Under the pieces are notes generated by a model. It had not been told where the DNA came from, ran no database searches, and saw only the letters and a program-made list of their open reading frames with translations. A DNA stretch of 30,958 bases from JBGAWK01 sp044227665 (GTDB taxonomy: Bacteria; Bacteroidota; Bacteroidia; Chitinophagales; JADIYW01): assembly GCA_044227665.1 (NCBI GenBank), contig JBGAWK010000025.1:1-30958 (forward strand), in the 5' to 3' direction. Below are positions 6,379 to 14,347 of the stretch, one piece after another. Each line of letters opens with the position of its first letter. Within the stretch, counting starts at the first letter, position 1. The position numbers were made by a program, and so were the translations under genes.

Positions 6379-7647
6379 ATGGAACAATACGGCAAAATAT
6401 TACTTATCACTATGCCCATATTTGTAATATTAATACTTATAGAATTAGGGTTTGGACTATCCAAAGGCAAAAAACCTAGAATTATAGATATGTTATCTAG
6501 CCTTAGCTCAGGCATGTCTAATATTCTTAAAGATGTATTTGGACTTACAATTCGAATTGTCGCCTATCCTTTTTTGTTAAAATACATATCCCTATTTTCT
6601 ATGGAAAAAAATGCATGGACCTATATTATCGCATTTATCAGTATAGATTTCTCGGGATACTGGTATCATCGCCTTACACATACTGTAAACTATTTTTGGA
6701 ATATCCACCTCATCCATCACAGCAGCGAGGAATATAATCTGCCATGTGCGCTAAGACAGCAGTTCGCCACCTTCACTAATTTTACCTCACTTATCACTAT
6801 CGTTCCGTTAGCACTTGTGGGTGTTCCTTACGAAGTATATCTTATTCTGGCGCCTATACATCTCTTTGCACAGTTTTGGTATCATACGGTATATATAAAA
6901 AAGATGGGTATTTTGGAGTACCTACTTGTCACACCTTCACATCATAGAGTACATCATGCAATGAATGATATATATATGGACAAAAACTTTGCACAGATAT
7001 TTATTTTTTGGGACAAAATTTTCGGCACTTTCCAAGCAGAATTAGATTCAGTATCACCGGTATATGGTGTACGCCGACAAGTAAATTCTTGGAATCCTTT
7101 CTGGATAAATTTCCAACATCTATGGCTGATGATTAAAGATGCTGTTCGCACAGAGCATATTCAGGATAAGTTACGAATATGGTTCATGCCTACAGGATGG
7201 AGACCTGCGGATGTGAGCAAAAAATATCCTATTGCTTATTATCATGACGGAGAAGTCTTGCATAAGTACGACCCTCAATATCCTCCTCATTACGATGCTT
7301 GGGGACTCTTACATATCACATTCAACTTCCTATTATTATGCTTCCTTTTTTATCAATTAGGAAATATCACAAATAGCTCAGCAATAGAATATGCTATCTT
7401 TATTTTGGTTTATATATTCGGATTTACCGCTTCCTTGGACAAGAAATTTTACGGATGGCTTGTACATGGAATAGCTACACTTTTTATATGTTATAAAATA
7501 TTAATATTAAAAGATTGGTACGGAATATCAGCCTATAACAGTAGCATTTCCTACCTATTAGCAATTATAGCTGTAACACTATTGGCTTGGAATACCTATT
7601 TTTATTTCCACTATTATAGGAAAGAATCTTTAGCAGTATCTTTGTAG
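6379..7647 (+). CDS. Sterol desaturase / fatty acid hydroxylase superfamily protein, AGMO-like
   Basis: This 422-residue polytopic membrane protein belongs to the fatty acid hydroxylase superfamily (PF04116). All three histidine clusters of the di-iron centre are present: H97-RLT-H101, H110-LI-H113-H114 and H188-H189-RV-H192-H193. The sequence around them (DFSGYWYHRLTH, NIHLIHHSSEEYN) resembles the alkylglycerol monooxygenase (TMEM195) branch, so the likely role is O2-dependent oxidation of a lipid. After the catalytic half there is a hydrophobic C-terminal half with about four helices (roughly 300-415). The order, MpaB-like gene then this gene on one strand, suggests related lipid chemistry, but that is inference. 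No truncation is visible. Confidence 0.85.
   Translation: MEQYGKILLITMPIFVILILIELGFGLSKGKKPRIIDMLSSLSSGMSNILKDVFGLTIRIVAYPFLLKYISLFSMEKNAWTYIIAFISIDFSGYWYHRLTHTVNYFWNIHLIHHSSEEYNLPCALRQQFATFTNFTSLITIVPLALVGVPYEVYLILAPIHLFAQFWYHTVYIKKMGILEYLLVTPSHHRVHHAMNDIYMDKNFAQIFIFWDKIFGTFQAELDSVSPVYGVRRQVNSWNPFWINFQHLWLMIKDAVRTEHIQDKLRIWFMPTGWRPADVSKKYPIAYYHDGEVLHKYDPQYPPHYDAWGLLHITFNFLLLCFLFYQLGNITNSSAIEYAIFILVYIFGFTASLDKKFYGWLVHGIATLFICYKILILKDWYGISAYNSSISYLLAIIAVTLLAWNTYFYFHYYRKESLAVSL
7637..7644 (+). promoter_or_regulatory. Candidate internal -7 box (TATCTTTG) before the YqeY gene
   Basis: This is an exact TAnnTTTG match inside the last codons of the hydroxylase-like gene, 11 bases before the YqeY ATG. 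No matching -33 element was seen. Confidence 0.3.
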
Positions 7648-7655
7648 AAAAAAAT

Positions 7656-8111
7656 ATGGCTCTAGATACCAACCTAAATCAAGAAATAAAAGAAGCTATG
7701 CTTACTAAGAGCGAAGATAGGCTTCGAACACTAAGGGCAATAAAATCGGCATTTTTGTTGGCAAAAACAGAAAAAGGCTCTGATGGCACTATTAGCGATG
7801 AGCAAGAATTGAAGATATTACAGAAACTATTCAATCAAAGAAAAGAATCCTTCGAAATATTTACTCGGGAAAATCGGACAGAACTTGCTGCCAAAGAAAA
7901 AGCGGAAATGGATATTATAGCCATATTCCTACCCCAGCAATTAGATGATGAACAACTCGAGTCTTTAGTTCGAGAAGTAATACAAGCAGTAGGTGCTACA
8001 GGCACTAAAGATATGGGAAAAGTTATGGGTGCATCAGTTGCCAAAGCAAAAGGACTAGCAGAAGGTGCTAGAGTATCTGCTATGGTAAAGAAGATCTTGG
8101 AAAGCCTATAA
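7656..8111 (+). CDS. GatB/YqeY domain-containing protein
   Basis: This 151-residue protein is of the YqeY family (PF09424), whose fold matches the C-terminal tRNA-binding domain of GatB. Typical features are the N-terminal helix NQEIKEAMLTKSEDRLRTLRAIKSA, the middle RKESFEIFTRENRTELAAKEKAE, the hinge IIAIFLPQQL, and the C-terminal MGKVMGASVAKAKGLAEGARVSA. The free-standing family is widespread, but its function is not settled; a link to tRNA or amidotransferase activity is an extrapolation from GatB. It begins 8 bases after the previous gene and ends 6 bases from the convergent rho gene. Confidence 0.92.
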   Translation: MALDTNLNQEIKEAMLTKSEDRLRTLRAIKSAFLLAKTEKGSDGTISDEQELKILQKLFNQRKESFEIFTRENRTELAAKEKAEMDIIAIFLPQQLDDEQLESLVREVIQAVGATGTKDMGKVMGASVAKAKGLAEGARVSAMVKKILESL

Positions 8112-8117
8112 TACTAC

Positions 8118-9857
8118 TTATTTATTCATAGAGATGAGGAACTCCTCATTACTACGAGTACCTTTCATGTGTTGAAGGACAAACTGCATAGACTCCTCAG
8201 CATTCATATCTGCGAGATACTTGCGTAGCACCCACAGACGTTGTAATACATCTTTGGCTTGTAGTAAGTCGTCTCTGCGCGTAGAAGAGGCTGTAAGGTC
8301 TATAGCTGGGAATATACGCTTATTCGCCAGTTTGCGCTCCAATACTAGCTCCATGTTGCCGGTACCTTTGAACTCCTCGAAGATTACCTCATCCATCTTA
8401 GATCCAGTTTCTATGAGTGCTGTCGCTACAATAGTTAGAGATCCTCCATTTTCTATATTTCTAGCTGCACCAAAGAATTGTTTGGGTTTATGTAATGCAT
8501 TAGCTTCTACGCCACCTGACAATACCTTACCTGACGAAGGTGCTACGGTATTATGTGCTCTTGCCAAGCGAGTGATGCTGTCTAGCAGTATGACTACATC
8601 ATGACCACACTCTACAAGCCTTTTAGCCTTCTGTAGTACGATATTAGAAACTTTTACATGCCTGTCGGCAGGTTCATCAAAGGTAGATGCCACTACTTCG
8701 GCATTTACACTGCGCTGCATATCTGTAACTTCTTCTGGACGCTCATCTATGAGCAATACGATAAGATATACTTCCGGATGATTCTTGGCTATGGCGTTGG
8801 CAATATCTTTTAGCAACATCGTCTTACCCACCTTAGGTTGCGCTACTATCATACCTCGCTGCCCTTTACCTATAGGGGTAAACATATCTATCACACGTGT
8901 AGAATAGGTGCTATTATCATAAAAGAGGTTGAGTTTTTCTTCCGGGAAAAGTGGGGTAAGGTAATCGAAAGGCACTCTGTCTCGTATCTGCGAGGGTGTC
9001 TTGCCATTGATAGTCTCTACACGTACTAGTGCGAAATATTTTTCTCCTTCTTTGGGAGGTCGTATGGTACATCGTATAGTGTCTCCTGTTTTGAGACCCA
9101 TCTGCTTTATCTGTGCCGGCTGTACATATACATCATCTGGTGATGAGAGATAGTTATAGTCCGCAGAACGCAAGAACCCATAGCCATCGGGAATGATTTC
9201 TAATACCCCCTCAGAATCTATAGCCCCATCCAATTCCACATTGAAAGTGGGTCTTTGTTCGACTTTCTCCTCTGCTTCCTGTATAGGTGGCATCTCATGC
9301 CTTTCTTTGCGGTACTGGGATTTAGCTTCATTAAAGATGGGATTTCTAAATTCTGTAACTATAGGCACCTCCAGCTTATTATCCTCTTGCTCTACGGAAG
9401 AGGATTCCTCTCTGGTGTGTTTTAGTGGCGTATTTTTTGGCTTGCGACCTCTTTTCTTACCATCTTTAGAATCCTCAATGAGGTCGTCGTTATTCTTGCT
9501 TTCAATTTCGATTGTCGGAGACTTTTTTTCTATGGCATCAGGTATCTCTACTACGGAAGTATTCAACTCGAATACTGCATCTTCAGTATCTTCACCATTC
9601 TTGTTGTCTGTAAATAAGTCTTGGACTATTGTAGGGTCGGAGGAGCCTACAGGAGATTTCCGAGAAATGCGTGGTCTTGTCTTTTTATCCTTATACTGTG
9701 GTATATCCGCAGTTATCGTCTCTTGTTTCTTGATAATAGTCTCTATTAATTCATTTTTTTTAAGTTTTAGAAAATCCCCTTTGGGAATATCAAGTTTGGC
9801 GGCTACATCTCTAAGGTCAGGTAATAACATACCTTCTAAAGTATCGGCATTGAACAT
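8118..9857 (-). CDS. rho: Transcription termination factor Rho, with long charged insertion
   Basis: Rho is a hexameric RNA-dependent ATPase that ends transcription. I start it at ATG 9857 (MFNADTLEGM, 579 residues); a longer frame to 9911 adds no conserved sequence. The Rho N-terminal helical domain spans about residues 3-48 (LPDLRDVAAKL...KLKKNELI). A hydrophilic, low-complexity segment follows (about 50-205), with a basic KKRGRKPKN patch near 152. The cold-shock RNA-binding domain (LEIIPDGYGFLRS) begins near 219. The ATPase core has Walker A QPKVGKT (340-346) and Walker B VVILLDSITRLAR (421-433). E. coli Rho has 419 residues; the extra 160 lie in the linker, as in other Bacteroidota Rho proteins I recall. 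Confidence 0.96.
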   Translation of the reverse strand: MFNADTLEGMLLPDLRDVAAKLDIPKGDFLKLKKNELIETIIKKQETITADIPQYKDKKTRPRISRKSPVGSSDPTIVQDLFTDNKNGEDTEDAVFELNTSVVEIPDAIEKKSPTIEIESKNNDDLIEDSKDGKKRGRKPKNTPLKHTREESSSVEQEDNKLEVPIVTEFRNPIFNEAKSQYRKERHEMPPIQEAEEKVEQRPTFNVELDGAIDSEGVLEIIPDGYGFLRSADYNYLSSPDDVYVQPAQIKQMGLKTGDTIRCTIRPPKEGEKYFALVRVETINGKTPSQIRDRVPFDYLTPLFPEEKLNLFYDNSTYSTRVIDMFTPIGKGQRGMIVAQPKVGKTMLLKDIANAIAKNHPEVYLIVLLIDERPEEVTDMQRSVNAEVVASTFDEPADRHVKVSNIVLQKAKRLVECGHDVVILLDSITRLARAHNTVAPSSGKVLSGGVEANALHKPKQFFGAARNIENGGSLTIVATALIETGSKMDEVIFEEFKGTGNMELVLERKLANKRIFPAIDLTASSTRRDDLLQAKDVLQRLWVLRKYLADMNAEESMQFVLQHMKGTRSNEEFLISMNK

Positions 9858-9920
9858 AGTTAAAGCAATGTGTCTGTGTGAAAAATTCTGTTTGAGATGC
9901 CATAATATCAAAAGACAACG

Positions 9921-9937
9921 GCATCATTTGATGATGC
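9921..9937. repeat. Perfect 7-bp inverted repeat in the rho-carA divergent region
   Basis: GCATCAT at 9921 and ATGATGC ending at 9937 pair perfectly around a TTG spacer. It lies 64 bases upstream of the rho ATG in the 286-bp space between rho and carA. It could be an operator or a small leader hairpin for rho; function is unknown. I see nothing else distinctive in this intergenic region. Confidence 0.4.
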
Positions 9938-10143
9938 AAAGAAAAAGATATTTCATAAGAAAAAGAATTTTTTACCAAAAAAAATATCTGCGTTGGGTAT
10001 ATTACCCACTATCACGACGAATTCTCCTTTCAGATACAGCCTAAAAATTAACGGTGTAGGATTTTTATGTATATATTATCATTTATTCATGTATTAAAAC
10101 TAAAACGTTTTGCATCCTATATTCACGCTCAAACTTAGGTATA

Positions 10144-11229
10144 ATGGGAGAAGCAATATTACTGTTGGCAGATGGCACAATTTTCAGAGGTAACGCTTGC
10201 GGAAAAGTAGGCACAGCTACTGGAGAATTATGCTTTGCAACAAGCATGACGGGCTATCAAGAACTCTTCACCGACCCTTCCTATCATGGACAGCTACTTA
10301 TATCTACCAACGTACATGTAGGCAATTATGGTACAAAGTCCTCAGAGCAAGAATCGGATTCTATCCATATCGAAGGTCTCATCTGTAGGGACTTTGCGAC
10401 TATGTATTCTAGAAAGCAAGCCGACGGCAACTTACAGGAATATTTTGAGCAGGACAATCTGGTGGGCATCACAGGCATAGATACTCGTGCTGTAGTACGC
10501 CATATACGCGATAAGGGTGCGATGAACGGCATCATATCTTCTGCCATTACCGATATACATGAACTTCAAAAACTGCTTCAAGAAGTGCCTGATATGAGTG
10601 GTTTGGAGCTATCATCCAAGGTATCTACTTCGGCGATATATACTATGGGAAATGCTAACGCCACATACAGAATTGCAGTACTGGATGTAGGCGTAAAGCG
10701 CAGCATTTTACAATGCTTTGCCGACAGAGACTGCTATTTACAAGTATATCCTGCTCACACCTCTTTTGAAGAGATGGAGATATGGCAGCCACATGGATAT
10801 TTCATCTCCAACGGTCCTGGCGACCCCTCTGCCATGGATTATGCCGTCGCTACAGTACAAGATATTTTGGCTTCCGGCAAGCCCCTATTCGGTATATGCT
10901 TAGGACATCAACTGCTAGCACGGGCATTGGGCATCACCACCTATAAGATGCATAATGGACATAGGGGCAGCAACCACCCCGTAAAAAATATTATCACCGG
11001 CAGAGGTGAGATTACCACCCAAAACCACGGCTTCGCCGTAGATAGAGCCTCTTTACTTGCCTCTGGACTAGCAGATATTACACATATCAATCTCAATGAT
11101 GACACAGTAGAGGGGTTGCGAGTAAAAGGCAAAAAAGCCTTCTCCGTACAGTATCATCCAGAGGCCTCGCCTGGCCCTCACGACAGCCGCTACCTCTTCG
11201 GCGATTTTATTAGACTCATGGGAGAATAA
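10144..11229 (+). CDS. carA: Carbamoyl-phosphate synthase small subunit
   Basis: CarA is the glutamine amidotransferase subunit that passes ammonia to CarB for carbamoyl phosphate synthesis, feeding pyrimidine and arginine pathways. The 361-residue product has the N-terminal CPSase domain (ATGELCFATSMTGYQE...DPSYHGQ, about residues 24-50). The class I glutaminase domain follows, with the nucleophile C252 in FGICLGHQLLARA and the partners H338 and E340 in VQYHPEASPGP. The oxyanion-strand motif SNGPGDPSAMD is at 222-232. The length is normal. It is divergent from rho and no carB follows; a partial carB lies at the far right end on the other strand. Confidence 0.97.
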   Translation: MGEAILLLADGTIFRGNACGKVGTATGELCFATSMTGYQELFTDPSYHGQLLISTNVHVGNYGTKSSEQESDSIHIEGLICRDFATMYSRKQADGNLQEYFEQDNLVGITGIDTRAVVRHIRDKGAMNGIISSAITDIHELQKLLQEVPDMSGLELSSKVSTSAIYTMGNANATYRIAVLDVGVKRSILQCFADRDCYLQVYPAHTSFEEMEIWQPHGYFISNGPGDPSAMDYAVATVQDILASGKPLFGICLGHQLLARALGITTYKMHNGHRGSNHPVKNIITGRGEITTQNHGFAVDRASLLASGLADITHINLNDDTVEGLRVKGKKAFSVQYHPEASPGPHDSRYLFGDFIRLMGE

Positions 11230-11277
11230 CAATAATTCCTATACTTACAGTGCATTGGGATTTTTGCAAAGAACTAA

Positions 11278-11538
11278 GAAGCAAAAGGAATTGGCAGATG
11301 TAATGCAGAAAACAAGGAAAGTAATGCCTACAAAGCTTATTCTGTTGATGAAATTAGTGCCGAACCTAAAGACGCTTACAAATTTTGGACATCGAGACTT
11401 GACATTGAACTAACTATCATATTTTGCGAAGGAGCAAATCTAAAGGCCAACACAACATACTTCGGACGGACTAGGGGTGTTGCGATACCCTCAAGAATTA
11501 AAAAATTAGAATTAGAATTGGCAAAACTTTATAGTTAA
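11278..11538 (+). pseudogene. Start-less open frame of 86 codons, probable gene remnant
   Basis: After carA there is a frame open from the TAA at 11275 to the TAA at 11536, without any ATG or GTG and with a TTG only near the end. Its translation looks protein-like (for example AYKFWTSRLDIELTIIFCEGAN, and a charged C-terminal helix KKLELELAKLYS). I do not recognise the family. The region upstream has other frames broken by stops. The simplest reading is the C-terminal remnant of a lost or frame-shifted gene, but chance openness in AT-rich DNA cannot be excluded. Confidence 0.35.
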
Positions 11539-11573
11539 TGGGTCATAATTTCTACGCGCATCTACACATATCC

Positions 11574-11675
11574 CTATTCTTTACTCCTTATCTCAAACAC
11601 CCTTACTACCCCATAAACAAATTGAATAGAAGCGAGCAATGAACCAACCAAAATTAAACCTATTATGAACAACAT
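11574..11675 (-). CDS. Possible 33-residue single-helix membrane peptide
   Basis: This short ATG-started frame lies on the minus strand in the carA to DUF2147 gap. The peptide begins MLFIIGLILVGSLLASIQFVY and ends with charged residues (RVFEIRSKE), so it has a single likely transmembrane helix with a charged tail. No family is recognised and no strong ribosome-binding site is visible. The 519-bp stretch between carA and the DUF2147 gene contains only this and the start-less fragment. The call rests on hydrophobicity alone. Confidence 0.3.
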   Translation of the reverse strand: MLFIIGLILVGSLLASIQFVYGVVRVFEIRSKE

Positions 11676-11706
11676 AAATTTATTCGCTATAATCACATAA
11701 AAATTA

Positions 11707-11714
11707 TAAATTTG
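11707..11714 (+). promoter_or_regulatory. Candidate -7 box (TAAATTTG) for the DUF2147 gene
   Basis: This is an exact TAnnTTTG match 34 bases before the ATG at 11749, with no good -33 TTG at the usual distance. Confidence 0.4.
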
Positions 11715-11748
11715 GCATATAAATTGTCTTAAAAGTATAAAAGTAGGT

Positions 11749-12195
11749 ATGAAAAAATTATTAGCACTTTCTATAGCTGCGCTTTCGGTTGTTTTTTTGG
11801 TAAAAGCAGCCAACAAGAATGATGTATTAGGCACTTGGCTTATTCAGGATAAAGATGCCAAGGTAAAGTTGACTATCAACAGCAAAGGAGAACTAGAAGG
11901 GCATGTGGTATGGCTCTTAGAGCCTAACGACGAGACAGGGAAGCCTCGTAAAGATGTATTGAACAAGGAAGAATCCCTGCGTTCTCGCCCCGTGATGGGC
12001 ATGAAAGTGGTGTGGGGTTTCAAGTGGGATGAAGAAGTTGGAGAGTGGGTGGACGGCAAAGTATATACTTCTAAGGAAGGAAAAACATATTGCGGTAAAA
12101 TGAAATTGAACCCTGATGGATCGCTATTCTTGAGAGGCTATATCTGTGGAGTGAAATTTTTAGGCAAAACAAATACTTGGACAAGGGCTAAATAG
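11749..12195 (+). CDS. Secreted DUF2147 family protein
   Basis: This 148-residue protein has a clear signal peptide (MKKLLALSIAALSVVFLVKAA) and a DUF2147 (PF09917) domain. The domain pattern is visible as DVLGTWLIQDKDAKVKLTI near the mature N-terminus, a central VMGMKVVWGFKWDE, then GKVYTSKEGKTYCGKMKL and LFLRGYICGVKFLGKTNTWTR. The family has a lipocalin-like beta-barrel flavour and unknown function; export to the periplasm is inferred. It stands alone, with its own candidate promoter upstream and a strong hairpin terminator 19 bases after the stop. Confidence 0.87.
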   Translation: MKKLLALSIAALSVVFLVKAANKNDVLGTWLIQDKDAKVKLTINSKGELEGHVVWLLEPNDETGKPRKDVLNKEESLRSRPVMGMKVVWGFKWDEEVGEWVDGKVYTSKEGKTYCGKMKLNPDGSLFLRGYICGVKFLGKTNTWTRAK

Positions 12196-12214
12196 AACCT
12201 CTGCCAGAAATGTT

Positions 12215-12246
12215 AAAAAAAGCCCACATTACTGTGGGCTTTTTTT
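12215..12246 (+). terminator. Rho-independent terminator after the DUF2147 gene
   Basis: A perfect 14-bp stem (12215-12228 with 12233-12246) has the loop TTAC and a GCCCACA core, and the right arm ends in a run of seven T. The A-run on the left makes it bidirectional in principle. Confidence 0.85.
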
Positions 12247-12331
12247 ATTTATTTATAATAAGGTAAAAAATTAGACCCCATAATTGAACATTTAATAAAA
12301 TTAAAGTAACTGATAATCAACAATTACGGCG

Positions 12332-12339
12332 TAATTTTG
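12332..12339 (+). promoter_or_regulatory. Candidate -7 box (TAATTTTG) for the LEA-like gene
   Basis: This is an exact TAnnTTTG match 21 bases before the ATG at 12361. It lies downstream of the previous gene's terminator, so an own promoter is expected here. Confidence 0.4.
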
Positions 12340-12360
12340 TGGTGTAAAAAACAATTTTTT

Positions 12361-13227
12361 ATGGAATCAAACAAGAAATTTAAAGAAGCATTTGATGCAC
12401 TTTTTGCAGACTTCAATACCAGAATGGAAGATGCTAGAGAAAACATGAGAAACCTCGCCGATGACTTCAGAGTGCAAATAGAGGGTCAAAGAGAAAACAT
12501 AAAAGATTATCAGGATAAAATAAAAGGAAGATTCCAAAATATTATAGATGTAGATGGGTTACGCGCTAATGTATTGGCAGAAACTGAAAACTTTGTAGAT
12601 GAAATAAAACACAAGGTAGAGACAGTATTTGGATATGTAAATGAGCAATTCGGCGCTGTAGAAAAGAAAGCTAAATCTGCCGCAGACAATATCGAGAATG
12701 AAGTGAAGAACATAGAAAAAGAAGTGTTGCATAAGGTTGACGAAGTAGAGAAGGAATTGAAAGCTACAGTGAAAAATGTAGAAGCTAAGGCTAAGGCTAC
12801 AAAAAAAGAAGCTATATCTAAGGCTAAACAAGTAGAGAAAGAAGTAAAAACCAATGTGGCCAAAGCTGAAAAAGAATTGAAGAGTAAGGTTAAATCTTTT
12901 GAGAAGGAAGCTCAGAAGGTGCAGTCTAAGGCAAAGGCGACAGCAAAGGATGTGCAGAAAGAGGTGAAGCAGAATGTGGCTAAAGTAGAAAAAACGGCAA
13001 AGGTTGTTACCAAAGAAGTAGAAAAAACGGCCAAAGACCTTCAAAAAACGGCCAAAACCGCAGCCAAAACACTTGAGAAAGATTTGGGAAATGCTGTTGC
13101 AGAGGTAAAGAAAGAAGTATTGGAGGCAAAAACTAATATTGAGAAAGGCACTGCACCCAAAGTAGCTGCACCCAAAAGGACTACAGCTAAGAAGGCTACA
13201 GCCCCTAAAAGTGAAGAAGCGAAATAA
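12361..13227 (+). CDS. LEA-like / apolipoprotein-like coiled protein of 11-residue repeats with a basic tail
   Basis: This 288-residue protein has very high Lys, Ala, Glu and Val content. Residues 1-60 form a mixed charged helix (MESNKKFKEAFDALFADF). From about 121 to 263 the chain can be cut into thirteen 11-residue units, for example NVAKAEKELKS, VEKTAKVVTKE and VEKTAKDLQKT, with charged and hydrophobic positions recurring. This hendecad layout is typical of group 3 LEA proteins and other amphipathic helix bundles. The last 25 residues (APKVAAPKRTTAKKATAPK) resemble a histone H1-like, DNA-binding tail. There is no signal peptide. I start at ATG 12361, not the GTG at 12337. A stress-protective or nucleoid role is possible, but neither is shown. 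Confidence 0.75.
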   Translation: MESNKKFKEAFDALFADFNTRMEDARENMRNLADDFRVQIEGQRENIKDYQDKIKGRFQNIIDVDGLRANVLAETENFVDEIKHKVETVFGYVNEQFGAVEKKAKSAADNIENEVKNIEKEVLHKVDEVEKELKATVKNVEAKAKATKKEAISKAKQVEKEVKTNVAKAEKELKSKVKSFEKEAQKVQSKAKATAKDVQKEVKQNVAKVEKTAKVVTKEVEKTAKDLQKTAKTAAKTLEKDLGNAVAEVKKEVLEAKTNIEKGTAPKVAAPKRTTAKKATAPKSEEAK

Positions 13228-13250
13228 GTTTTTTTAATATGACTTTTATA

Positions 13251-13278
13251 GCAGCCCCGCGCCAAGGCGCGGGGCTGC
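13251..13278 (+). terminator. Rho-independent terminator after the LEA-like gene
   Basis: A perfect 13-bp GC-rich stem (13251-13263 with 13266-13278) is followed by AT and seven T. It contains the GGGGCTGC/GCAGCCCC arm also found at 2274-2304 and 22443-22469. It lies between the convergent LEA-like and PhyH genes. Confidence 0.85.
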
Positions 13279-13304
13279 ATTTTTTTATACCTAATACAAA
13301 AAAA

Positions 13305-14249
13305 TTAATCAAAGGCAGCAAGTCTTTGTGAAATCTCATGATAGCACAATACCCCTTCCGCAAAGTAGTGAAAGACTATAGACTTACGTGTAAGGTTTCT
13401 GTCTGTGACTGCACTGCCGCCATGAATAAGGTTAGCATGCCATATTAGCACATCCCCCTTTTTTGCTAAAAATGTTTTGCCCTCAAGATTACTAGACTCT
13501 AGCAGAGATTGTATTTTTTTCTCGTATTTATCGTTGGCATTTTGATCTATCCACAATCTATTGCTATTGTTGCTATAGTTTTCGTTGAAAATATAGGGCA
13601 ATCGGTGCGACCCAGGATAATATAGCAATTCGCCACTACCCTCGTAAATATCCTCTAGTGCTACCCATGCCGCAATAAGGAATCCCTTAGGAAATGTGGC
13701 CATGTGTATGTTGTCGGAATGGGGTGCCTGCTCACTGCCATAATTGAAATATATACTATGAAAAGGTGTAATGTTTCTGTCTAGTATGGTGCTAAGTTTA
13801 GCCATTAGTGGAGGATATGTCATTACACTTCTTGCTGCTTCGCTATATTTATGCACCTGCACCATTTTAGTCCCGGTATAGTTATAGTCTATATTTTTAG
13901 ATTTATGCAAGGTGCCTATTTCCCCAAGTAATCTATCTATTTCCTTCTCAGCAATAAATCGCTGCAATACAACATAACCATCTTCCTTCCATTTATTAAT
14001 AATAGGATTGTCGGTAAGATGGGATGTAACATCCCACCGTGGTTGGAAGGGTTCCTCTATGGGCATATCCTTATGGGAGATAGATTGCCAATATTTTCTC
14101 TTAATGCCATAATATTGTAATAAAGATATTTGAGAGGAGAAGTATGCTCTATGAGCCAAATTATATAGCCAATAGAAGGGCTTGAATCCTCTCAAGATGC
14201 CTGTATATTTTTGAATAAAATTATAAATGGAGAATGCTTTAGAATACAA
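13305..14249 (-). CDS. Phytanoyl-CoA dioxygenase (PhyH) family protein
   Basis: This 314-residue protein is of the PhyH family (PF05721), Fe(II)/2-oxoglutarate-dependent oxygenases. The metal triad is visible as H177-S-D179 (EQAPHSDNIHM) and H276 (ANLIHGGS), with R288 (LTRKS) as the likely 2-oxoglutarate contact. The domain starts near residue 83 with NKWKEDGYVVLQRFI. The first 80 residues form an extra N-terminal helical segment. The only start that keeps the whole frame is TTG at 14249, since a stop lies just upstream and the first in-frame ATG is residue 62; the start is therefore uncertain. The substrate is unknown. It is convergent with the LEA-like gene and divergent from the beta-helix lipoprotein gene. 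Confidence 0.85.
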   Translation of the reverse strand: MYSKAFSIYNFIQKYTGILRGFKPFYWLYNLAHRAYFSSQISLLQYYGIKRKYWQSISHKDMPIEEPFQPRWDVTSHLTDNPIINKWKEDGYVVLQRFIAEKEIDRLLGEIGTLHKSKNIDYNYTGTKMVQVHKYSEAARSVMTYPPLMAKLSTILDRNITPFHSIYFNYGSEQAPHSDNIHMATFPKGFLIAAWVALEDIYEGSGELLYYPGSHRLPYIFNENYSNNSNRLWIDQNANDKYEKKIQSLLESSNLEGKTFLAKKGDVLIWHANLIHGGSAVTDRNLTRKSIVFHYFAEGVLCYHEISQRLAAFD

Positions 14250-14288
14250 AAATAATTAAAATAAAGAAGCTATAAATATTAGACCCAA

Positions 14289-14296
14289 TATGTTTG
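14289..14296 (+). promoter_or_regulatory. Candidate -7 box (TATGTTTG) for the beta-helix/cytochrome pair
   Basis: This is an exact TAnnTTTG match 51 bases before the ATG at 14348, inside the PhyH to beta-helix divergent space. No -33 TTG was found. Confidence 0.35.
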
Positions 14297-14347
14297 AATA
14301 ATTGATATGTTTTTTATTATTTTTATAAAAAAATAAAGTATAAGATT

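Noticed and set aside
9858..9911. 18-codon N-terminal extension of rho
   Set aside because: The extension has no family similarity and begins with a non-preferred frame; ATG 9857 begins the Rho helix domain.
9193..10044. 283-codon frame antisense to rho
   Set aside because: It mirrors the low-complexity rho linker, has Ser/Leu-rich shadow composition, and rho is certain on the other strand.
10081..10143. Promoter for carA
   Set aside because: GTTTTG and similar runs are present, but none matches TAnnTTTG with proper spacing.
12559..13044. 161-codon frame antisense to the LEA-like gene
   Set aside because: Phe/Leu-rich shadow of Lys/Glu codons in the repeat gene; not a plausible protein.
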